Below, one piece after another: positions 55,769 to 64,000 of a stretch of DNA of 64,000 nt. The stretch's first letter is position 1. Each line of letters begins with the position of its first letter. The notes beneath the pieces were generated by a model. It had not been told where the DNA came from. It saw only the letters and a list, made by a program, of their open reading frames with translations, and searched no databases. The translations under genes were made by a program, and so were the position numbers. The DNA comes from Furcasterigmium furcatum (lineage: Eukaryota > Ascomycota > Sordariomycetes > Glomerellales > Plectosphaerellaceae): contig BCIA01000007.1 of NCBI GenBank assembly GCA_001599815.1, positions 1,364,001 through 1,428,000 of the forward strand. Direction: 5' to 3'.

Positions 55769-58481
55769 ATGGCCCCTCAGCTGCCGGCGGCGTCCAGATC
55801 TGCCAATGCGTACGGCCTCGATTCCCTACTATGTGCTGGCAAAGACCGTCACTAACTTCCATTGTGCGTAACACGTAGCTGCGAGCAATGTCGGCGCAGA
55901 AAAGTTAAATGCTCAGGCGACCATCCCTGTCGGACTTGCAGCCGGCACCAGATAGAATGCACATTTCCGCTGTCGGGCCGAGGCCGATACTCTGATGCGC
56001 AAGATGCCCTCGGCCTCCGTACTACTTTAACATGCGCTGACCAGAAATCACAGATATGTTCAGGGTCTTTTAGCAACGATCAAGTCGCAGGAAGAACATA
56101 TCAAGCTTGCCGAGAGTGCCGGACCTGGTGAGTAATTCCTCAATGTCGGGCATTCCATGGCGGCCATCGACTGACGCTCCATGCTGAAGGCAGTACTAGT
56201 AGCACTGCAGCTGCGCAGGGCCCAATATCAACAGCTCAACCGATCACGACTCCTTCAACAACTGGGGGTGTGAACCTGGACGAACTCTCTCCTGCAAGCT
56301 CAGGTATGTTGACATCCCGCTCACGCAAGTTGCCGCGAGCCCCTTGCTCAACGTTCAAAGCACCAACGGAACGAGCCTCCGGCCCAGCGTTCGAACTGCG
56401 AGTCCGATCACTTCTCCAGCAGAGACATACGGAAACTAGTACCAGCCCAGGCCACCTCCATGCCTCCGGCAGGTTTCAGAGAGGTTTTCAGGGCTCAGGC
56501 ACTAGCAAAAGCTCGACCTCGGCCTCGGCCTCTGCCACCCTGTCAGAAATGCTGGAGAAGGCTCCCCGCCCCGAGCTGCCTTCTGAACAAGAGTCACACC
56601 ATCTCTTGACCCTCTTCCTGACCTGGCTGGGGGTCAATCAGCACTTCTTCGATCCTCGGACGTTTGTCGACACGATGACGCTGCTCTTCCTGAACGATTC
56701 TTCCCGGCAGCGAACGATGGAGTCCATCTGGTTCGTCCAGTACCTGCTGGTCATGGCCATGGGCAAGCTGATGGACTTCGATACCCATGTCGACACTCCT
56801 CATGGACTCGACTATTTTGCCGAGGCCATGCATCTCATGCCCTCGCTGCATCGGCTTAGTGACAGTGGGATCATCGGGGTAGAGATCCTGAGTCTCGTCG
56901 CGCTGAACCTGCAATGGCGGGAAAGGAAGAACGAGGCATACTTCAACGTGAGTTTCTCTCCAGTCTTCTTATACCGTCGTATTTGATCACGGACCGACTC
57001 TTGGTAGATTGGAATCGCGGTCCGACTTGCTGTGACCCTGGGCTGTGCTCTTCCTTCCGAAGACCAGGTCCCATGCCTGCCGTCAGAACAGGCACATAGA
57101 GTACGAGTGTGGTGGACAGTTTTCATGCTCGATCGGTATGACATGCACCCCACTTCAAACGTTCTTATACTAAAGACAAGCCAGGCGCCTCTCTGCCGAC
57201 TTGGGCCTACCAGTGGCGGCGGATGACCGTCAACTTTCCACTGAGCTCCCAAAAGACGCCCCAGGCTTCCCATCGCCGCAAGCGATAATCACCAACGTAA
57301 AGATCGCTCGCGCCACCGGAAACATCATGACCTGTGAGTTGCCCTGCCCTTCAGAAGACATGTTGTGTCTGAGGTGCACCAAGGACCCAGCTAATGCTGC
57401 TCCCGGCGAAAGCACTCTACGGCAATACTTCTCTGACGCAGATGGATCTTGTACAGAACATACAGAACATACTGAGCTCGCTGTACGAGATAGGCCAGTC
57501 CGTCCCACTCGAATACACGATTGACCTGGGACGTCCGTTTCCCGCCGTGACGAGGACCGGCGGATCCCTGTACCTGATGCTGTTCCAGGTGGGTGCTTCT
57601 CTCTCCCAGCGAGCATATCTGACAACAATTGCATAGGCAATCATTCTCTGTACGAGGCCAATCCTCCTGCAACGGGTGAAGGAGAAGGTCATGGCATCAT
57701 CCGCCCAAGAAGCACTCGACTCGACGACTCCGGTCATGAACCAGCTCTGCTCCACATGTAAGGAGTCCGCCGTCAAGAGCATCAGGATCCTGTACGGGCT
57801 GCGGAAAAAGCGGCAAGTTGGTAGGTGGCCTCTTGACGGCCATTGTGAGCGGGATGAGACCGGCTGACACAGCACACAGCCAGGTTCGGCTTCTTTGATC
57901 TCGATGCCACGTTCTCGGCAGCGCTCACGCTGGTGATGGTCGGGTTTGTTGATGACGTGGAAGACGTATCGAGGATGCCTCCAGAGCTCGAGCAGGCAGC
58001 TGAAGTCCTATTGCACCTGTCAGAAGCAGGAAACAAGGCAGCAGAGCAGCGGCTGCGCGATATCCGCCAGTTCTGCAGCTTCGTGTGGCCCGCGGGCACC
58101 GTGTCAGGGCAGGGCTCGATGCCAGCTGGCGGTGATGGTGCCGAGAACCACCGTTCTTTCCAATGCAGCTCCGAAGAGCATCCTATGCAAGAAGTTGAGA
58201 ATGCGGACAGCACGGTAGTGGTTCAGGCTCTCAGTGGGACGTCCGGGGCGGCGCAAGGCACTGACAATGGAAGAGGCAGTGGCGGTGAGGATTTGCAAGT
58301 CCAAGAACCGGTCTCCACGGACTACCTCGTTGATTTTGAGAGAGGGTATAACTTCATGGATCTGAACATGGACGCTGATGGTATCTACTCGAGTTTCAAC
58401 GATCCCAATCTGCCTCTGACAGGAGTGGATCAGCTCGACTGGGCCGAGATCGAGAAAGTATTCATAGGCAGGATAGGGTGA
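55769..58481 (+). CDS. Zn2Cys6 transcription factor with fungal-specific domain
   Basis: Ten exons are proposed: 55769-55809, 55879-55998, 56054-56127, 56190-56303, 56361-56947, 57008-57135, 57185-57333, 57413-57588, 57637-57820 and 57880-58481. They give 724 residues with all phases agreeing. The binuclear zinc cluster is CEQCRRRKVKC plus CRTCSRHQIEC. A dimerising helix follows (YVQGLLATIKSQEEHIKLAE), reached through a 55-base intron with a GC donor (GCAAGA, 55999). The fungal regulatory domain includes YFNIGIAVRLAVTLGCALPS and RVRVWWTVFMLDRRLSADLG. The C-terminus is acidic (LDWAEIEKVFIG), a possible activation region. Its neighbours, an aldolase, an aminotransferase and a relic reductase, are candidate targets. 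Confidence 0.85.
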
Positions 58482-58701
58482 AATCTGAGCACGTTAGCCT
58501 TGCCGGTACATGTCGAAGGCAGCATCGTTCTCCTTGTCGCTGGAGTCTCGTGGATTTCACCCTGTTCTGTCACCAGATTGTCAGCGAGACAATGGCAGCG
58601 GCTGGTGATGGGGGAATTCAACGCTTTCTGCGCATCTAACTGGAACCCTGACTTTTGGTTCTGCTTGGTACTGGTGACATTATTTTCGTTGTAATCCCGG
58701 A
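58482..58701. other. 3' intergenic region
   Basis: This is a short gap between the regulator stop and a convergent gene relic. Nothing else is seen. Confidence 0.3.
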
Positions 58702-59060
58702 TTATTGCAGGTGTTTTACGTCCGTGATCAACGCAGCTGTATAGGAGCCCCGGACACCAGCTTTCTCGAGGGAGACCAGAGTCTGAGTCGTGCGCACTGT
58801 CGGATGACGGCGGGGTGGGAGCCGTTGGCCAGCATGACCGAGAGCCCCGAGAGACCCTCGGTTGCGATGTCCATGGCATCCTGCCGCTTCAGTCCTGAAC
58901 TGACGCATCCATCCAGAAGTTCCTCCATTTTGATGGACATCATTGTCAAGCAGGCTGTGTTGAAGGCTGTGCCGAGGTTGACGAGGTTGGGAGGCAATAT
59001 CTTTGTCTTCCCGACCTAATCAAAGATCCATTGGACGAGTTGAGTTTCTCTTCCGACACG
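58702..59060 (-). pseudogene. relic of pyrroline-5-carboxylate reductase
   Basis: The leftward frame reads ETQLVQWIFD, then TAG at 59018-59016, then VGKTKILPPNLVNLGTAFNT, MEELLDGCVSSGLKRQDAMD and ANGSHPAVIRQCA. There it shifts frame and resumes as TLVSLEKAGVRGSYTAALI and ends TDVKHLQ. These match, in order, the WIF-Q-GK segment, the helical dimerisation domain and the conserved HPA...LEKAGVRG end of P5C reductase. The TAG stands where a Gln is usual, a C-to-T change. The frame break removes the STPRGCTI segment between the two parts. The N-terminal NAD-binding half is not found. P5C reductase makes proline from pyrroline-5-carboxylate; this copy cannot be functional. Confidence 0.7.
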
Positions 59061-59965
59061 CAGGCAGATTTCTCCGTCCTGGTGCAAGCGATGAAGGACG
59101 CAATTCTCAGCGAAAGCTCATCTAGGTCGTCTTCGTGGTGGTGATGCGATCAAGGAGGCCGAGCAGGGCAGCACTCCCCATGCTGCCTAGCCTCAGCAGC
59201 AGTGTCAGCGAGAATCAAAATGAAGGTTTCTAGGAGTTTCACTGACCGTAGCCCACGGCAATAGAAATCATTGCTGGCGTTTCCCTTTGCGTGCTCCCTA
59301 GCCTCGCCCCAGAAGTCGTAGGAGGCAGTCGCAAATACCCCTCTCGGTGCTGGAAAATTCCCGAAGAGATTTTCATGACCGATTATAGGGGCTGAATGTG
59401 ACGGAAGACCCCGATAATAGCTAAGATTTTCAAGCCTAGACTCGGCTCAAGGACCGAGAAGAGGAACATATAAGAAACAGCCTCCACAGCAACAGGGCGT
59501 GGTGCTCTACTAAATCCGATTGGTAGATCGCCAAGACACCAAAGGGATTCGGGGACCATTCAGTATGGAATACTACCGAAAAAGTACAGTGGAAGTATCC
59601 ATGACGAGTAAGTCGCTGGCGGCTCGGATGACTGCCGAGGCCGAGGGCACACAGCGGACGAGTGCCAGGAGCTTCTACTAAATGCTCTTTGTTCGGGAGA
59701 AGCTGCTGACAGTCTTGGAGGACGATGCGACGTTGGCTGGAAGAAAATATAGAATCTGGCAAGAGTTGAGAGAAGCGAACGTCACACATTCTTTGAAGCG
59801 CAGTCTAAAGAGCGCTGATATGAATCGTAGTGGCACATGGTGATCGGCCTCATCAATCCTATCAAACACGTTATTTCACGCTGAAGGCATCTATTCTGCA
59901 GCGACACTCACGGATATCTATTCTGGTTCCGTAGAAAATTTCTTTCAACTGCCTCGCAAGATAAT
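59061..59965. other. probably decayed coding region
   Basis: No intact gene is seen. On the minus strand about 95 codons are open between a TGA near 59450 and the TGA at 59152-59150, with protein-like text such as LFGNFPAPRGVFATASYDFW, but there is no ATG and no family I can name. Fragments upstream (59500-59870) also look like broken protein. I regard the stretch as eroded coding sequence of unknown origin. Confidence 0.3.
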
Positions 59966-60972
59966 CTAGAGGCTCTTTTCCAAAGCCACAACCCTCTCCA
60001 GCGACTTGACGGCCTTTCCATCCAACGCCGAGACATCAACGCTGGGCAAAGGCCTTCGCACACGCCCATTTCCGTAGTCAAACCACTTCTGGCACGCCGT
60101 CTTGACGCCGGAGATGCCGAACTTCAGAAGCGCCCAGTCGGCCACGGCCAGGTCCGCCTGGATAGCCTTGGCACGCTCAAGGTCCCCCGCGGCGTACCTC
60201 TGGAGGAGTTCGACGTGGACCTTGGGCACCACATTCGCCAGCGCGGCAATCACACCGTTGGAGCCACACACGAGCCCTGGGAGCATGAAGTCTGCCTTTC
60301 CCGCAAAAGGTGCGAACTGTCCAAGGGGGAGCTCGGCAGAGACGCGCTGCAGTTTTCCCAGGTTGCCACAGGTGAGTTTGACGCCCACGATGTTCGTGTT
60401 GGATTTGGCCAGGTCGATGATGAGATCTGAGCTGATGTCGATGTTGCTGGCGACACCTGGGAAGTTGTAGATGACGATGGGGAGCTCAGATGTCTCGGCA
60501 ACCTGAAGTGAAGTACAGTGAGCATTCGATGTGATTCAAGTGTTGACATGATCTAGATAGGTATACTTACGCCTTCGTAAAAGGATTTGATCACCTGGGG
60601 CGACATCGCCGCGGCCCAGTAGCTCGGGGGAAGAACCAGCGCATAGTCGGCGCCGGCGCTGCGAGCAGCCGAAATCAAGTTCTTGGTCTCGCGAACGCTG
60701 TTGGCGCTGCACCCGGCGATGATGGCTGCCTCGGGTCGAGACTCGTTGACCAAAGTCCGAACGTGTCGAATGACCTGGCCACGCTCCTCGGGGCTCAAGT
60801 GCGTGGCCTCGCCGTTGCTGCCGTGTATGACGAGCCCTGCAACTCCTGCCGCCAGAAGACGGCGGACGTGGAGGGTGAGGGTCCCGTAGTCAATGGACTC
60901 ATCCTCGTGAAAGAAGATGACCACAGGTGTGTAGACACCGTAGGGAGGGGCTGAGGTGGCAGGGATAGTCAT
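59966..60972 (-). CDS. DapA-family aldolase/lyase (possible 4-hydroxy-2-oxoglutarate aldolase)
   Basis: Exons 60972-60571 and 60502-59966 (phase-0 intron GTAAGT...TTCAG) give 312 residues. The (beta/alpha)8 class I aldolase signatures are GLVIHGSNGEATHLSPEER (pyruvate-carboxylate loop, GxxGE), LPIVIYNFPG (Tyr146) and NIVGVKLTCGN (Schiff-base Lys176). Fungi make lysine by the aminoadipate route, so this is not a lysine gene. Family members in fungi cleave 2-oxo acids such as 4-hydroxy-2-oxoglutarate or keto-deoxy sugar acids. With an aspartate aminotransferase next door, cleavage of 4-hydroxy-2-oxoglutarate to pyruvate and glyoxylate is a plausible role. No targeting sequence is seen. Confidence 0.88.
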
Positions 60973-61461
60973 GTCGGGCTCACGTATTTGCAGATGTTTC
61001 GAAGACAGTTTGCAAAGGCTTACTATGGTTGTAACTTATATCTGAGCTTTATGAATCCAGCGCCCGGCGAGCGAGGTCTTTTTGAACGGTCAACGGGCTT
61101 CTTTCGCCAACCACATTTGTTATCGGAATTCTGGGCCATCTACCTCAACTACCCCCTTACGCAGACTACCTCGCGCCAGTTCCGAGCTCCGATGTGAGTT
61201 AGGTCGAGTCGATGCGTGGGGCGAGGTGCGTGGAGATGCTCGGCGGCGGCCCGAGGCCGAGCTTCTCGACCGGTCGGACCACAGGGTCGAGTCAGGCACC
61301 TCCCTCGGCCAGCTCCGACATTCAGGCAGTCTAGACATTGGATGCAGCTTGGACAGTCGACTTTCACCATGATCACGTCTATCCCGCTACTTGCCTGTGT
61401 GTTATGCATCGCCACAACTAGTAATCATGATATTGAAACTCTGCCTCCATCATGTACCTAT
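60973..61461. promoter_or_regulatory. aldolase promoter / aminotransferase 3' region
   Basis: There are 489 bases between two leftward genes. No coding frame is supported. Confidence 0.4.
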
Positions 61462-62963
61462 CTACTGAAGGCTTCGCCGGACACATGATGCGATCGCTCC
61501 AGCAACATATCCCACGTTGCTTTCGTTAAGACCCGCCATGGAGATTCTCGAATTATCTGCCATATAGACGTGGTACTTTTCTGTTGACGCATTAGCATCC
61601 GTGAATTATTCTCGACGGCGGAGTGCACCATACCTCGAAGCTCTTGGACAACATCTGGAGAGAGACCCAAGAAGCTGAACATGCCGGACTGCCGGACAAC
61701 ATGGTTCCAGAGTCCCGGGGTACCTGTGGGCACGTCAACTAGGGCACTTTATTGATGGCTGCATCCGCTTGTTGGCAAGATTCAACGTACCGTGGGAGAT
61801 CATGTTGTCATACAGGGCCTGCCTCATCGACCGAATGCGGTTGCTCATGGTGACAAGATCCTTTTGCCAAGTCTCGAATAGCTCCTCGTCGCTCAAGATG
61901 AGCTGTGCAATCTTTGCCCCGTAGGCAGGCGGGTTGGAGACCTCTCCACGTTGGAGCGACTCCAACATAGACCTGGACCTCGTGGCAGCATCTTCCGTTG
62001 AGGCGCAAACCAGGACGCAACCCACACGCTCGCCTGTTCGGATATCAGCCGTCAGGAAACACCTGGAAAGTCGGGAACGGCGCGCGATATCTGTCTTACC
62101 GTAAAGACCCATGTTCTTCGCAAAAGATGCGCAAATCACGGCCTCTAGCCCCAGATCCTGAATAAAGTGGCGGATGGCGAAGGCGTCTTCGTCAAAGCAC
62201 CCGGAGTTGAACCCGAGATACGCGGCATCGAAAACCGGAAACAGGCCCCTTTCCTTCATCACATCGCCAATCTCGCGCCACTGGTCCTTTGTGGGATCGA
62301 CTCCCGTGGGATTGTGAGCGCAGGCATGGAGGACAAAGATGGAGCCGGGCGCCGCTGCGCGCAGGGTCCGGAGGTAGGACTCGAAGTCCAATGTCTTCGA
62401 ATCCTTATCATAGTAGCTGAAGCTCTCGCACTCGAAGCCAATGCTGGAGAAGACCTGCACGTGGTTCGACCAGGTGGGCTCTGGGATGTACACCTTTGGC
62501 CTGACCGGGTGACATCGAGCAAGCAGCAGACCAGCGAGGTGCAGAGCACCAGTTCCAGACAAGCTCTGGCACGTGGCCACCTGTATATTATCGAAGGAAT
62601 CAGCCTCATGGACCAAGGATGAACTCAACACACTTGACATACCTTTAATTCGTGTTCCTGGAAGAATGACTTGCCGAGGACCGCTTGCGCAGTCGACCGG
62701 CGAAAGCCAGCGAGGCCGAGGATGGGTAGATATTCGTGGTTCAAGCCCTGACTATCAAGCCGCTTCCTTGCAGCCCGCACGGATGGCAGGACCCATGGCT
62801 GACCATTCTCATCCCGATATGTTCCCTGTCCAAGGTTGACTTTCTGAGGGAATGGATCTTGTAGGTACTGCGCCGTCAAGGCAAAGATTGCATCTGCTGG
62901 TACATTGGGAATGGAGGCAAAGAAAGACTTTGCCCCGCCCCTGAGTGCGACAGAGTGCGACAT
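61462..62963 (-). CDS. aspartate aminotransferase (class I, PLP)
   Basis: Exons 62963-62643, 62580-62100, 62033-61791, 61723-61634 and 61580-61462 give 417 residues with agreeing phases. The 66-base third gap is in frame, but removing it restores the family sequence GLYGERVGCVLVC. Signatures are IFALTAQYLQDPFPQKVNLG, TYRDENGQPWVLPSVR, LSGTGALHLAG, VYIPEPTWSNH, VLHACAHNPTGVDPT, FDAAYLGFNSG, SFAKNMGLYG (PLP Lys262) and VSNPPAYGAKIA. The last two exons give SGMFSFLGLSPD and MADNSRISMAGL, the usual C-terminal substrate Arg region. There is no mitochondrial presequence, so it is likely cytosolic. It interconverts aspartate and glutamate with their oxo acids and in animals also transaminates 4-hydroxyglutamate. 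Confidence 0.93.
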
Positions 62964-64000
62964 GTTGGATGGGCGCTGATAGCTTGGCCTAGGCGGTCTG
63001 ATTACCAGTGCTACTTTTTCAGTATGATCTTTATGGGATTGGGTTCTTTGGGTCAGAGGACCATTGCGAGATCGTGGACCGTCCTCGGCAAGGGCCGAAG
63101 ACAGGCCGCGTGAGCTCGGCTTGACGCCGAGGGCTTGCGGGGCCTGCGACCACGGAAGGATAGCCGTAGCAGCGGGGTTGCCGAGATCCAGGCTACCCGA
63201 TAGTTACTTCCTTATGGAAGTAAAGTCAAGCCTGACTGCCTTGGCATGGCATGGATGGTGTTGGGGGCGCCGAGGATCAATGTGTATGGGGCAGCTCTGC
63301 AACCATCTTAGACAGGGGAAATGAACTATTTCGGAGCGACGTCCGATTATCATTGCATTACCTGTAGCCAATGTGAATTCCTGCCATTTCCTGGCCCTGT
63401 CGCTCGGGACTTGACGACGGGCACTCCTCCTTCGTATTGGCGCCGCATGTTTCGAGAGTTCACGACTTCATGTGGTGTGGCTCACTCAGAGGGGCGTATT
63501 TCCGATGACATTCTCGTCCACTCCCCCTTTTCGTTGGGTCAAAGGTCGGACGGGGGGGCCCCAACAGACTGCTTCTCCGTAGATAGACGCTCTTACATTA
63601 TAGAGAAGATTTTCCCTCAGTTTCAATTGGTGCTCGGAAGTGTTACTTCAGTTCGGGACCCGTTGCTGTACACCAATTCGGAGTTGGGCGGGAACAGGTT
63701 GAGGATCTGGGAGAGTAGACCGAATGAGTTAAAATGCGAGGGGCACAAGTTTATACGTCAGGATCAGTCGGCTTACTTACTCAAACCTGTGCTTGCTCTG
63801 AGCTGGATATCCGTCAATGTTTTCGAGTCCCAATTTTCCACAACATGAGACATCCACGCCACATGACACGATTCAGCGATGTACTAGCCTTAACAAGTTC
63901 ACGCTATCATGATACCTGCGCCCATAGATTGCGGGGTGCGGAGTTGGCAGATAGCCACTTCATTTACCAGGGAACTTTGTTGTCCAGGGAGAATCCGGAG
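62964..64000. other. upstream region of aminotransferase and window end
   Basis: A 175-codon rightward open frame (63321-63848) is present. It has no recognisable domain, no signal peptide and no clear promoter or splice pattern; it could be a lineage-specific gene, but chance is as likely. Nothing else is seen to the window edge. Confidence 0.3.

Noticed and set aside
63321..63848. 175-codon rightward frame near the right edge
   Set aside because: It is open but without motif, codon bias or gene structure; it is kept only as a note in the intergenic entry.
1..64000. CRISPR arrays, bacterial operons, insertion sequences or transposons
   Set aside because: The window is eukaryotic. No regularly spaced repeats, transposase, reverse transcriptase or long terminal repeats were recognised by eye.

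Overview
The window is nuclear DNA of a filamentous ascomycete, most likely a Sordariomycete. The genes are split by short introns of about 45-90 nt with fungal GT...CTAAC/CTGAC...AG signals. The protein families are typical of Pezizomycotina: a VIVID-type LOV photoreceptor, an Ndt80-like RON1 regulator, a Zn2Cys6 regulator with a fungal-specific domain, and secreted glycoside hydrolases. The species cannot be named from the sequence alone. Gene models below were built by joining open frames at canonical splice sites with phase checks; nothing was aligned by computer.

Left part (1-12.2 kb): a truncated membrane-anchored protein, a DUF1330/EthD-like ferredoxin-fold protein, a secreted epoxide-hydrolase-like enzyme, an ABM-domain protein, an Fpg-type DNA glycosylase, a cupin, the blue-light photoreceptor VIVID, and the SMC5/6 SUMO ligase NSE2.

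Central block (12.5-26.7 kb): a compact N-acetylglucosamine (GlcNAc) catabolic cluster. It holds a hexokinase-like GlcNAc kinase (hxk3), glucosamine-6-phosphate deaminase (dam1), the Ndt80-like regulator RON1, GlcNAc-6-phosphate deacetylase (dac1), and a GH3-GNAT fusion protein (nag3). Together they would take GlcNAc from chitin or cell-wall turnover to fructose-6-phosphate, ammonium and acetate. The nag3 protein lacks the residues expected for a canonical GH3 N-acetylglucosaminidase. No GlcNAc transporter is in the window.

Middle right (27-50 kb): a CorA-like membrane protein, a large kinase-vWA fusion, a thioesterase-like protein, a cytochrome P450, a divergent pair of an alpha-xylosidase (GH31) and a secreted beta-glucosidase (GH3) suggesting xyloglucan breakdown, a 75-aa secreted protein, and a 728-aa protein of unknown function with a perfect Asn-Gly-His tandem repeat.

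Right end (50-64 kb): VPS25 (ESCRT-II), a six-BRCT RTT107/BRC1 protein, and then a region with signs of decay. A GAF-domain pseudogene and a relic of pyrroline-5-carboxylate reductase flank a Zn2Cys6 regulator. Next come a DapA-family aldolase and an aspartate aminotransferase. The aldolase and aminotransferase together match the last two steps of 4-hydroxyproline degradation, so this may be a small, partly eroded amino-acid utilisation locus.
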